Positions 8,829-17,095 of a stretch of 64,000 nt of DNA are shown piece after piece; within the stretch, counting starts at the first letter, position 1, and each line of letters starts with the position of its first letter. The position numbers and the translations under genes are program-made. Origin of the DNA: Verrucomicrobiaceae bacterium (GTDB taxonomy: Bacteria > Verrucomicrobiota > Verrucomicrobiia > Verrucomicrobiales > Akkermansiaceae); assembly GCA_027486655.1 (NCBI GenBank), contig JAIXOR010000016.1:1-64000 (forward strand), read 5' to 3'. The notes below the pieces were generated by a model. It had not been told where the DNA came from. It did not search any database and saw only the letters and a list, made by a program, of their open reading frames with translations.

Positions 8829-10358
8829 TCACATTCCCAGGATGCCTTTGAGCTTTCTCGATGCGGGCGCGAATCTCGTCGCCGCTTCACTCCGTATGGT
8901 TTCAGGAAGGATCCAGAACCAAGCCGCGATCATTACAGGCGCAGTGATCAAGGCGGTGGCGGCCAAGGCCACAAAGGGGTTCATGGAGATGCGGTAGGAG
9001 AACCAGCCGAAGGTGGATGTGACTCCGATCAGGAGAAGACACGCTGCGACGGACCGGACGAGGTGTCCGGCGCTGCCGATGATCGGACGGGCGGCGCGGG
9101 ACGACATGACCGTGGTGATGCCAAGGTGCGCTGCCAGAGATGCGAATAGAACGCCATTCAGGCCGAACCAGTTCGCCAAGAGGATTGCGATCGGGACGAA
9201 AACGATTCCCTCGATCATGTAGATGTGCCGCACCGGTTTCCAGTTCTTGGTGAATCCGAAAAGCCCGATGAAGCAACCGTTCATGTTTCTGAGAACGATC
9301 ATGAGGGCGAGGAGAAGATCTCCGATCCAAGTCCATTGAATCGATCCGTGGGTCCAGATGCCGACGAGCGAACGATTGCCGGCTGCAAGACAGGTCGCGA
9401 CGAGGGTGGAAATGGCGAGCGTGATCGAAATCAGGTCCCAGTAGCGCGAGATGAAGCGTTCCTTTTCACCACGGACATAGATTTCGGTGAGTCCGGATGC
9501 GGAGGATGAGATGGGATTGTTCACCAACAGCATGGCCATGGTGTAGAACTTGGTGGAAACCGAAAACACGGCCGCCGCCTCCAAGCCGACCCAGCGGCTG
9601 ATGATCATGATCTGGGTGGCATTGAGAAGCTGGGAGCCCAGTGAAACCAGCAGGACATCCTTCCCATAATGAAACATCCTCTTGAAGATGGCGGTGCTGG
9701 GTTTTCCCCAGTGGCCGGCGGAGGGGTAGTAGCGTTTTCTGGAGCAGAGGAAGAAGTGGACGGCGACGGTTCCGAAGAGGATGGGGAGTTGGGCGTAGGC
9801 GAAGCTCATGACGCCCCAACCGCTGCGGAGGCCGAGCCAGAGGACGGCGAGGTTGACGAGCAGGCCGATGGAGGCGCAGGCGTTGATGACGTCGTTGCGC
9901 TGGAAGGCCCAGAGGGGCGAGCTGAGGGAGCGGAAGAAGACGGCGGCCCCGGCGGTGGCGGAGAGGATGAGGAGGAGGTGGCGGAACGAGGTGGCGAGGT
10001 GATCCGGCACGGCAAAGAGGCCGGGGGCGAACCAGGAGAGGATGAAGCCAACGCCGGCGATGATGAGTCCCTGGACGAGGAAGACGAGACCGCCGGTGAG
10101 CAAGTGGCTGCCGTAGGGGCCTGCGTTCACATCGTCCTTGTAGTCGGCGATGAAGCGGGCGACGGCGCCGCTCATGCCGAGATCGATGAGGGCGAGGTAT
10201 CCGTTGATCTGGAGGGCGAGGGCCCAGAGGCCGAATTGTTCCTTGTCGAGGTAGTGGAGGGCCAGCGGGATGCTGGTCATGGTGAAGACCAGGTTCGTGG
10301 CGATGCTGCCGTATCCAGTGAGCAAGCCTGCGACGAAGCGTTTCGAACGGGTAGCCAT
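8829..10358 (-). CDS. Wzx-type polysaccharide flippase (MATE/MOP superfamily)
   Basis: 509 residues with about 12-14 predicted membrane segments. It starts with MATRSKRFVAGLLTGYGSIA and has the N-terminal layout of the polysaccharide-synthesis/MurJ-like exporters (FGLWALALQINGYLALIDLG..., ARFIADY). Expected role: moving an undecaprenyl-linked repeat unit across the inner membrane. The ATG at 10358 was chosen because residues before it would only extend a basic tail. The assembly block therefore holds its own flippase beside a polymerase-like gene, as in Wzx/Wzy systems. Confidence 0.88.
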   Translation of the reverse strand: MATRSKRFVAGLLTGYGSIATNLVFTMTSIPLALHYLDKEQFGLWALALQINGYLALIDLGMSGAVARFIADYKDDVNAGPYGSHLLTGGLVFLVQGLIIAGVGFILSWFAPGLFAVPDHLATSFRHLLLILSATAGAAVFFRSLSSPLWAFQRNDVINACASIGLLVNLAVLWLGLRSGWGVMSFAYAQLPILFGTVAVHFFLCSRKRYYPSAGHWGKPSTAIFKRMFHYGKDVLLVSLGSQLLNATQIMIISRWVGLEAAAVFSVSTKFYTMAMLLVNNPISSSASGLTEIYVRGEKERFISRYWDLISITLAISTLVATCLAAGNRSLVGIWTHGSIQWTWIGDLLLALMIVLRNMNGCFIGLFGFTKNWKPVRHIYMIEGIVFVPIAILLANWFGLNGVLFASLAAHLGITTVMSSRAARPIIGSAGHLVRSVAACLLLIGVTSTFGWFSYRISMNPFVALAATALITAPVMIAAWFWILPETIRSEAATRFAPASRKLKGILGM

Positions 10359-10455
10359 GAAAAATCGTGAGAGAGGTGCCGGGGATCGGCGGGCGCGGGG
10401 CAAGGGGTGCCCGGCGCGGGGTTTTCAAAGGGCGGCGGCCGGGGATGGCGGCGCT

Positions 10456-11949
10456 TCAGGCCGGCAGGCGCTTGTCCTGCAACTGGCCTGCCTGCTTGCG
10501 GAGAATGTACGGCTGATAGACCGCCTTTTTCCACGCGGGCAGCGGCAGGTTTTTCTCCAGCAGGCGGACGATGGCGATGCCCATCATGGTGGAAGCCACG
10601 CCGGTGTGGAATTCGCCGAAGATGAAGACAAAGAAGAAGGGCTGGACCAGCAGGGGCACACAGAAGAAGAGGGCGACCGGGAACCACTCCGTGCCCTTGC
10701 AGCGGATGATCTGGCGGTGGGCGTACACGGCGAGGCGGATCATGGCCAGCAAGAGCACGCCCAGACCCACGTAGCCCACGGCACGGATCGAGTGGACCGG
10801 TCCGCTGTGGTAGGAGCCGTTGATGAGCATGTTTTCCTGCTGGACGAGAAGGCCGCTGCGGCTGGTGCCCACCTGGGTTTCACCGATCCGTTCGTTTTGC
10901 TCCAGCTGGGCGGCGGTCATGCCCACGCCGTCGCCGAGGAGCTTGTTCTGGATCCAACGTTCCGAGGTGAGGGCTTCCTTCCACATCTCGACGCGCCACT
11001 CGGTGGAGAGCTCGGCCTGGCTTTTGTATTTCTCCTCCCAGGTGCCGGGGAAGGGGGAGAGGGCGCGCTGGATGTTGCCGGGCAGCGGGAAGTTCAGGTT
11101 GATCAGGGCCAACAGGACCAGGGCGAAGGAGCCTGCGAGCACGGAGCTGATCACGGCGAGCGTGCCGCCCCGGTAGCAGATGCCGAAGAAGTAGATCAGG
11201 CCGAGCATGGCCACCGAGTTCCGGTAACCGGAGGCACCCGCGGCGACGAGGCTGAGGAGGAGGACGAGTCCCCAGAGCGGGTGAAGGCAGGCGCGCAGCG
11301 GCGAGATGCGGCTCACCAGGATCCGGCCCATGATGTTGCTGAGAGTGCCGAGCACGGGCACGCGGCTGAGGTCGTCATTTCCGGAGCCCAGATCGCCGTA
11401 GCGGAGGATGGTTCCGGGGATGCCGAGGAAGGAACCGATCATCGTCAGGTACATCGCCCAGCGGATTTCCTTGGCCTCGACCAGCAGCACCGAGAGCACG
11501 GCGGAGGCGGAGATCGAGATGGCCATCACGATGTAGGGGCGGCCGCCGACGTTGCCCGCGCCCATCAGGTTGAGACCCACCGGGTTGCGCAGGTAGGTCT
11601 GGACGATGGTGGTGACGATGAGCAGGGCCCAGAACTCGAGTTCGCCGAACTGCACCTTGATGCGCAGTTTCCGCATCATGAAGAGGGCCGCGGAGAAGGC
11701 GAGGAAGACCATTTGCCCGATGTCAGTGGTGCCGAAGCCGCGCAGCAGCACCACGTTCATGGCGGAGAAGAGGATCAGCAGCAGCCACACCCGGCGGCCG
11801 AGGAACACCGCGGTGAAGAAGACCACCGCACCCGCGACCTTGAGCAGGGTTTCCGTCTGGTCCATGACCAGGGCCATGCCCAGCCAGACCGCGAGGAACA
11901 TCGCGATGGTGAAAACAATGATGCCTTGAATGGACCGGGCGTTGAGCAT
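10456..11949 (-). CDS. O-antigen polymerase/ligase-like membrane protein (Wzy/WaaL)
   Basis: 497 residues with about 11-12 hydrophobic segments and a large periplasmic loop near residues 300-390 (PFPGTWEEKYKSQAELSTEW through GSYHSGPVHSI), the layout of the Wzy_C/O-antigen ligase superfamily. The loop includes the common short motif LLGDGVGM. The neighbouring flippase makes polymerase (Wzy) the more likely role than ligase, but sequence alone cannot decide. Sits 97 bases upstream of the flippase gene on the same strand. Confidence 0.82.
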   Translation of the reverse strand: MLNARSIQGIIVFTIAMFLAVWLGMALVMDQTETLLKVAGAVVFFTAVFLGRRVWLLLILFSAMNVVLLRGFGTTDIGQMVFLAFSAALFMMRKLRIKVQFGELEFWALLIVTTIVQTYLRNPVGLNLMGAGNVGGRPYIVMAISISASAVLSVLLVEAKEIRWAMYLTMIGSFLGIPGTILRYGDLGSGNDDLSRVPVLGTLSNIMGRILVSRISPLRACLHPLWGLVLLLSLVAAGASGYRNSVAMLGLIYFFGICYRGGTLAVISSVLAGSFALVLLALINLNFPLPGNIQRALSPFPGTWEEKYKSQAELSTEWRVEMWKEALTSERWIQNKLLGDGVGMTAAQLEQNERIGETQVGTSRSGLLVQQENMLINGSYHSGPVHSIRAVGYVGLGVLLLAMIRLAVYAHRQIIRCKGTEWFPVALFFCVPLLVQPFFFVFIFGEFHTGVASTMMGIAIVRLLEKNLPLPAWKKAVYQPYILRKQAGQLQDKRLPA

Positions 11950-11989
11950 GAGGGAGGGCGTGGCGATCTTGGGGGAAGCAGGGTGCGGC

Positions 11990-14362
11990 TCAAGCCAATC
12001 TTTCCGCGCCGGGCGGCGGGATCGGGAGGGCGGACCGCTTCCTCAGGGAGAACAGCGCGAAGGCGGCGGCCAGAACGGCGGCGCAGGCGAGGGAAAGCGG
12101 AGCCAGCCCGGCAGGGCGGGGGAAGAAGCGCATCTCGACGCGCCCGGCGGCTGCGCCGGTGAGGTCGATCCAGGTGGCGGCATCCGGGCCTTTGAGCGTG
12201 GCCTGCCAAGCGCCGCCGGGCGTCCGCCATTTCCATCCCGGGTGCCAGTTCATCGAGACCCGGACCCAGCGGGCGTCCTGCGGGTTTTCAAATTCGAGGC
12301 GGTTCATCGTCCGCTGCGTGGGCTTCACGGCGGTGGCGGAGGCGAGCAGGCCCGGCAGTGGCTCCACGGCAGCGGGCAAGTCACCGGTGCCCGCAAGCAG
12401 CGGTGCGATCGGGCGTGGATTGCGGCGGAAGGCATATCCCGATTCCTCGGCGAGCACCGGCCAGTCGGCGGTGCCTGGTGCGGGCGGCAATTCCTTTGGC
12501 TGCACGGAGAGGCCCACCCCGGCCAGCCCGAGGCGCAAGTCCGGGGCGATTTCTGCAAGGACGTGCGAGGTCGAGGGATACTGGATGCTCTCGTAGGCAT
12601 CCACCGAGGGGATGAAGAACCCGGCGAGGAGATTGGGCGTGGCGAAGATATCGGTGAAGGTGGCGCCATCGGCCCGCTGCAGCACCCGCGACTCGCCCGC
12701 CAGCTCGCGGGTCCGCTCGATGGTGGGATGCCCGGGTTGAAGGTCCGCCGGATCCGAGAAGGTGCACCACGCGTGGAAAAAGGTCGCCAGTTCGAGAGAG
12801 GTCGCCACCAGAATGAGCCCGGGAGCCAGGCGGGATCCCTGGCGATTTCTGGAGCTCAGAGCCGCCGCTCCCAGAGTGCCGCAGACCAACAGCCCATAGG
12901 TCCAGGCCGTGCGCGGGTGGGTGAGGGAGAGCCGTGCGGTCCATCTCCGGGCGCGGGCCTCGATCCAGGCACGATCGGCCGCAAGGCTGGACTTGGATGT
13001 GGCTTGCAGCGATTGGGCGACGACCTTGTCTTCGAGGGTCTTGCGGAGCGGGCCCGGCAGCAGGGCTCCGGCGAGCAGCAGAAGGCCCAGGGCACCGACG
13101 GCGACCGGCAGCCAGCGGGAGAAAAGGGAGGAGGGCCTGCGCAGGAGATCCGCCACCATTTCCGCGGCCATCCAGGCACCGCCGAGCAGGAAAAGCAGTT
13201 GCACCCGGTGATACAGGGGCCCGACCAGCGGAGTGAGCGGGATCAGGAGCCCGGCGAGGATGAGCCACTTGGCAGTGGCGGGCATGCCACGGCGGAACAC
13301 CCCGGCGAGGGCCAGCAGCATGGGAAGGGTGCCGAGATAAGCCAGATCCATGAAGCCGCACTTGATCAGGCGGAAGCCATCGATCGTGGACGGGTCCCCC
13401 ATCAGCCAGGGCCAGATCTGGCAGGGGATGAGGAAGGCTTGGAAAACCGGTTGCAGCAGGCCCTTTTCGTAGCCGATCCCGCCGCGGGTGTGGCCCATCG
13501 AGATGTTGGTGAAGTAGGCCTGGACCTGCGGAATGACGGTGAAGCCGGAGATCAACAGGGCGATCAGCAGCGCGGCGGCCCAGAGAAACGCGGCGGGCAC
13601 TTCCGCGATCGGTTTCCGCCAGTCCCGGACACCCCCGGCGAACAGGCAGCCGCAGGCGATCACCACAAAGGCCGCGTGCTGGAGCGTGCCGCCCATGAAG
13701 GCCAGCGCGAGGAACAGGGGAGCAAGAAGCAGCCGGGCGGGGGGCACCCGCCAGCGCAGACCGTCCGCAAGGGCCCACAGCACCCAGGGCATCCAGCAGA
13801 ACGAGCCGAGCGCCCAGCGGTGGTGGATCCAGATGACGAACTGGCTGTTCGCCATGTAGGCAATGGCACCCAGCAGGCAGGCGAGCACGGGCAGGCGGCG
13901 GTCTTTGAGGAAGACCAGCATGCCGCTGCCGGCGATCAGGAATTCCAGCAGCAAGCCCAGGTTCCAGGCCTCCTTGAAGCCGAGAAACCGGTGAAGCTGC
14001 ATGGTCCAGGTCCCGGGCAGGGCCATGGTGTTCTCCGCCAGGCTCACCCCGCCCATTTCATAGGGGTTCCAGCCGATGTAGCCGTCCTCCTTGAGCGAGC
14101 GTTCCGCGAAGATCCGGTAGGGGAGATACTGGGTGACGGCATCCACCGCATAGTGATTGCGCGGCTTGGCACCGGGATGCTCCGCGCTCCAGGGCGCAAG
14201 CATCGTCTTGGAAATATCCAGCGGCGCAAGGATCCGCCCTTGGAACAAGGCGGGAAAGAACAACAGCCCCGCAAAGGCCAACACGGCCAGCAGGGCGATG
14301 ACGCAGGTGGAGCGGCGCATGGACACGATGATCTGGAACAAAGCGCCCGATGCTTCCCGCAT
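11990..14362 (-). CDS. YfhO-type multi-pass membrane protein (GT-C-like)
   Basis: 790 residues. About a dozen membrane segments are followed by a large soluble C-terminal part and a final hydrophobic helix (LAPLSLACAAVLAAAFALFSL). The first periplasmic loop contains DAVTQYLPYRIFAERSLKEDGYIGWNPYEMGG, with the N-P and D-x4-PYR features of YfhO/GT-C enzymes that use polyprenyl-phosphate sugars. A second ATG at 14320 lies nearer the first helix and is an equally good start. The gene next upstream is a DPM1-like GT2 that could supply the lipid-linked sugar donor, a pairing that supports a role in glycan decoration. Exact reaction unknown. Confidence 0.78.
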   Translation of the reverse strand: MREASGALFQIIVSMRRSTCVIALLAVLAFAGLLFFPALFQGRILAPLDISKTMLAPWSAEHPGAKPRNHYAVDAVTQYLPYRIFAERSLKEDGYIGWNPYEMGGVSLAENTMALPGTWTMQLHRFLGFKEAWNLGLLLEFLIAGSGMLVFLKDRRLPVLACLLGAIAYMANSQFVIWIHHRWALGSFCWMPWVLWALADGLRWRVPPARLLLAPLFLALAFMGGTLQHAAFVVIACGCLFAGGVRDWRKPIAEVPAAFLWAAALLIALLISGFTVIPQVQAYFTNISMGHTRGGIGYEKGLLQPVFQAFLIPCQIWPWLMGDPSTIDGFRLIKCGFMDLAYLGTLPMLLALAGVFRRGMPATAKWLILAGLLIPLTPLVGPLYHRVQLLFLLGGAWMAAEMVADLLRRPSSLFSRWLPVAVGALGLLLLAGALLPGPLRKTLEDKVVAQSLQATSKSSLAADRAWIEARARRWTARLSLTHPRTAWTYGLLVCGTLGAAALSSRNRQGSRLAPGLILVATSLELATFFHAWCTFSDPADLQPGHPTIERTRELAGESRVLQRADGATFTDIFATPNLLAGFFIPSVDAYESIQYPSTSHVLAEIAPDLRLGLAGVGLSVQPKELPPAPGTADWPVLAEESGYAFRRNPRPIAPLLAGTGDLPAAVEPLPGLLASATAVKPTQRTMNRLEFENPQDARWVRVSMNWHPGWKWRTPGGAWQATLKGPDAATWIDLTGAAAGRVEMRFFPRPAGLAPLSLACAAVLAAAFALFSLRKRSALPIPPPGAERLA

Positions 14363-14384
14363 CCGGCAGAACCCGGGCGGAAAC

Positions 14385-15095
14385 CTATCTCAGATTGTAT
14401 TTCAGAATGCAGATGATGGCCCGCACTCCGTCCCGCCAGCCGATCTTTTTCCCTTCCTCATACGTGCGGCCATAATACGAAATGGAAACCTCATAGATCG
14501 GAACCCGCATCTTGGCGACCTTGGCGGTGATTTCCGGTTCGAAACCGAAGCGGTTCTCCTCAATGTGGATCTGTTTCAACACCGACTTCCGGAACACCTT
14601 GTAGCAGGTCTCCATGTCGGTGAGGTTGAGGTTGGTGAACATGTTGGAAAGCTGGGTGAGGAACTGGTTCCCCAGATAGTGCCAGTAATACAACACGCGG
14701 TGCATGCCGGAGCCGAGGAAACGCGAGCCGAAGACGACGTCCGCCTTGTTGAGGAGGATGGGCGTGAGGAGCTTGGGATACTCGTCCGGATCGTATTCAA
14801 GGTCGGCGTCCTGGATGATGACGATGTCCGAATTCACGTGCTCGAAGCCGGTGCGCAGGGCGGCTCCCTTGCCCTGGTTCACGTCATGGGTGAAGATGCG
14901 GATCCGGTCGTCGGTTTTGGCGAGCTCCTGCATGGTGTTCCAGGTGCCGTCCCGGGAGCAGTCGTTGACCATGACCAACTCCGCCACTTCGGGCCGCGAA
15001 AGGACTTTTTGAACAATGATGTGCAGCGTTTTTTCCTCGTTGTAGACGGGGATGACGACGCCGAGGCAGCGTGCCGGGATTTCGACTTGGGTCAT
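14385..15095 (-). CDS. GT2-family glycosyltransferase, DPM1-like
   Basis: 236 residues from ATG 15095. It opens with [21 protein letters not shown] and has the donor/metal motif [18 protein letters not shown], the DPM1/DPG synthase pattern. [13 protein letters not shown] and GSRFLGSG are also typical. DPM1-like enzymes move a sugar from a nucleotide to polyprenyl phosphate. It lacks C-terminal membrane helices, so it may depend on the adjacent YfhO-type protein as acceptor. It is the first gene of the assembly operon, with an ops-like element 36-58 bases and a palindrome about 160-175 bases upstream. Confidence 0.92.
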   Translation of the reverse strand: MTQVEIPARCLGVVIPVYNEEKTLHIIVQKVLSRPEVAELVMVNDCSRDGTWNTMQELAKTDDRIRIFTHDVNQGKGAALRTGFEHVNSDIVIIQDADLEYDPDEYPKLLTPILLNKADVVFGSRFLGSGMHRVLYYWHYLGNQFLTQLSNMFTNLNLTDMETCYKVFRKSVLKQIHIEENRFGFEPEITAKVAKMRVPIYEVSISYYGRTYEEGKKIGWRDGVRAIICILKYNLR

Positions 15096-15130
15096 GGCGG
15101 TGGGCGGTGGGCGATGAGCGGAGCGCTTTT

Positions 15131-15153
15131 TTGGCAAGCTGCCGCCCGTGGTC
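15131..15153 (-). promoter_or_regulatory. ops-like element, copy 2 (leader of assembly operon)
   Basis: The minus strand reads GGGCGGCAGCTTGCCAA within a 23-bp block that matches 25988-26010 at 21 of 23 positions. The core GGCGGCAGCTTG differs from the enterobacterial RfaH-recruiting ops element GGCGGTAGCGTG at two positions. It lies in the untranslated leader of the GT2-led operon, the placement an RfaH-type factor needs. A short GGCA/TGCC dyad sits inside it, and six A residues follow in the non-template strand. Confidence 0.6.
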
Positions 15154-15253
15154 AGGCCATGGAAAGGCCGACCGGGCGGTCGGATCGGACGATTAGGTGG
15201 TGCGGCCCATGGTCATGGGATGCATGGTTCGAGGATGATTCCGGGGGTGGTTT

Positions 15254-15271
15254 GTTCAAGAAAAAATGAAC
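15254..15271. promoter_or_regulatory. palindrome GTTCA-N8-TGAAC, copy 2
   Basis: GTTCAAGAAAAAATGAAC: two perfect 5-bp half-sites (6 bp with the outer T/A pair) around an A-rich 8-bp spacer. It has the same size and half-sites as the palindrome at 27256-27273 beside the GbsR-type gene. It lies in the divergent gap between the assembly operon and the VTT gene, so it could control either. On the minus strand one half reads TTGAAC and could serve as a -35 box. Confidence 0.55.
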
Positions 15272-15400
15272 AGAGAAGGTCAAGCCGCGTGAAACAAGCG
15301 CAGGCGGGGTCCGATCGACTGGAATCGGCGGCGTGCGGCGGGATCTTCGCCCAATTGGGGTTGCGGTGGGCAGGCTGCTTGTTCAGTCTGCGCGCGCCTC

Positions 15401-16075
15401 ATGGGAATGCTCCAAACGATTTTGAAGGACCGCCGGTTTCACCGTTTGGCGCTGGCAGGCGGGCTGTTGGGACTGGGCGGGCTGCTGGCGGCCTGGCGGA
15501 TGGGGCTGGACCTCGGCCACCTGAAACTGGGCTGGAGCTGGACGGAGCAATTTTTGCGGTCCCACCCGTGGTTCTTGTTCGCCGGGCTGGTGGTGCTGCC
15601 TGGGCTGCCGGTGCCGACCAGCGCGATGCTCCTGCTGGCGGGTGCGGTGTGGGGCGAACGCCCGATCCTGGCTTGCGCGATCAGCCTCGCAGGGATGGCG
15701 CTCAACATGTCGTGGACCTACTGGGTGGCCGCCCGCCCGGGGCGGGGGCTGGTCGAGAAGTTTCTCGAACGCTCGACGGTGCGCCTGCCGGAGCTGCGCA
15801 GTGACAATCACCTGAGGATGATTCTGCTGCTGCGGCTGACCCCCGGGATTCCGTTTTTCCTGCAGAACTATCTGCTGGGATTCTTCCGAGTGCCATTTTC
15901 CGTCTATCTTCCGCTTTCGGTCCTTTGCAACGGGCTGTTTGTCTGCGGCTTCGTCCTGAGCGGCGCAGGCCTCGGTGGCGGAAACCTGAAGCCGCTGATG
16001 AGCGGCGTGGGCCTCATCGTGGTGGCCGTGGTGGGCGTGCAGTGGGCGAGGGCAAGGATGTTGAGATCCAGATAG
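15401..16075 (+). CDS. VTT-domain (TVP38/DedA-like) inner-membrane protein
   Basis: 224 residues, five or so hydrophobic segments. The signature region is PVPTSAMLLLAGAVWGERPILACAISLAGMALNMSWTYWVA followed by LRLTPGIPFFLQNYLLG, the SNARE-associated/VTT pattern. Such proteins are linked to membrane homeostasis and undecaprenyl-phosphate recycling in some bacteria, which would fit a polysaccharide locus, but the substrate is not shown here. Divergent from the assembly operon. Two ATGs lie close together at 15401 and 15407. The REP arm begins immediately after its stop codon. Confidence 0.85.
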   Translation: MGMLQTILKDRRFHRLALAGGLLGLGGLLAAWRMGLDLGHLKLGWSWTEQFLRSHPWFLFAGLVVLPGLPVPTSAMLLLAGAVWGERPILACAISLAGMALNMSWTYWVAARPGRGLVEKFLERSTVRLPELRSDNHLRMILLLRLTPGIPFFLQNYLLGFFRVPFSVYLPLSVLCNGLFVCGFVLSGAGLGGGNLKPLMSGVGLIVVAVVGVQWARARMLRSR

Positions 16076-16088
16076 GGCCCTGGGGAAG

Positions 16089-16350
16089 GTAGGGCCCTTT
16101 CGATGAAAGGGCCGGAGGATGGGAAGAAGGTAGGGCCCTTTCGATGAAAGGGCTGGAGGATGGGGGGAGAATGGTTGGCCAGCGCGGGCCCTTCGGGCGT
16201 TCTGCGGGCTACTTCATTCGCGTTCCATCCACATGCGGTTTCGTCGAAACCGCGCTACCTGAGGATGTTCCATCTGCATGCGGTTTCGTCGAAACCGCGC
16301 CTCCTTGGGATGTTTCGTCTGCATGCGGTTTTGTCGAAACCGCGCTACCT
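16089..16350. repeat. left REP arm flanking the RAYT gene
   Basis: The arm holds two copies of a hairpin GGCCCTTTC-GAT-GAAAGGGCC (16093-16113, 16134-16154; 41-bp period), then a short GCCC/GGGC dyad, then three copies of GCGGTTTCGTCGAAACCGC (16235-16253, 16280-16298, 16325-16343; exactly 45-bp period). The same order and spacing appear in the right arm at 16833-17095. Base changes among copies keep pairing or give G-T pairs. The arm starts 13 bases after the VTT stop codon, a usual place for REP sequences. Confidence 0.9.
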
Positions 16351-16354
16351 GGGT

Positions 16355-16807
16355 TCAGGACGTCCTCCAATCGCGGACGTATGGCCAATCCTGAGGGCTG
16401 GCCGCCAGGTTGGCCCTGACTGGATTCATCCGGATGTAGTCGGCTTTCTCGCTGGCGCTTTCGAGACTGCGGAGTCGGTGATCAAAGAAATCCCGCTGCC
16501 AGGTGATTCCGTGTTGGGTGGCCAGCCAGCGCTTCCACTGAGCGATGGATTTTTGGAGTGAGAAATGGTTCGGGAACGTGACAATGCCATGCAGGTGATC
16601 GGGCATGGCGAGAAAGATCGGCCACTGCCACTCGCCCCGTTGCTCCCGGAATTCGATGCTGTCCCGCAACGAATTCCATGTTTCGGGGCTTGCCAGTTGA
16701 TTCACTCCGCGGGGTTCGCAGTTGATGGTGATGAAGTAGGCTTCGCGGGTCGGGTCGATCCAGAAGGGGACGTCGTGCGGCAGAGGCTTTCGTTGGAAAT
16801 CCGACAT
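16355..16807 (-). CDS. REP-associated tyrosine transposase (RAYT, Y1/HUH family)
   Basis: 150 residues. The beta-strand before the first motif reads AYFITINCEPRG. The HUH motif is MPDHLHGIV near residue 70, and the catalytic tyrosine is in KADYIRMNPVRANL near residue 123, all typical of TnpA_REP/RAYT enzymes. These are single-copy Y1 transposases that cut and mobilise REP palindromes, with no terminal inverted repeats of their own. Here the gene sits exactly between two matching REP arms and ends five bases after the left one. It appears intact. The function is well supported by family; whether it is active is unknown. Confidence 0.92.
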   Translation of the reverse strand: MSDFQRKPLPHDVPFWIDPTREAYFITINCEPRGVNQLASPETWNSLRDSIEFREQRGEWQWPIFLAMPDHLHGIVTFPNHFSLQKSIAQWKRWLATQHGITWQRDFFDHRLRSLESASEKADYIRMNPVRANLAASPQDWPYVRDWRTS

Positions 16808-16832
16808 GCCAAAAAAGGGATGCCTTTGAAAA

Positions 16833-17095
16833 AGGTAGGGCCCTTTCGATGAAAGGGCTGGAGGATGGGGGGAAGGTAGGGCCCTTTCGATGAAAGGGCC
16901 GGAGGATGCGGGGAGAATGAGGTGCCAGCGCGGGCCCTTCGGGCGTTCCGCTGGCTACTTCATTCGCGTTCCATCCGCATGCGGTTTCGTCGAAACCGCG
17001 CTACCTGAGGATGTTCCATCCGCATGCGGTTTCATCGAAACCGCGCTACCTGGGGATGTTTCGTCCGCGTGCGGTTTCGTTGAAACCGCGCTACC
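16833..17095. repeat. right REP arm flanking the RAYT gene
   Basis: A direct-repeat copy of the left arm with the same module order: two GGCCC-type hairpins (16839-16859, 16880-16900), the GCCC/GGGC dyad, then three GCGGTTTC-type palindromes (16981-16999, 17026-17044, 17071-17089). Periods of 41 and 45 bp match the left arm. It ends at the stop codon of cysN, so it may also act as the 3' hairpin of that gene. Confidence 0.9.

Noticed and set aside
11930..14416. Open frame of 828 codons on the plus strand, rich in Gly, Glu, Gln and Arg
   Set aside because: Antisense shadow of the YfhO-type gene, whose membrane-helix pattern is clear. The charged, repetitive translation is what reversed hydrophobic codons give.
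16235..17089. Evenly spaced palindromes that look like a CRISPR array
   Set aside because: Only three units per cluster, the sequence between units is itself repeated, and there are no cas genes. The RAYT gene and paired hairpins explain it as REP sequences.
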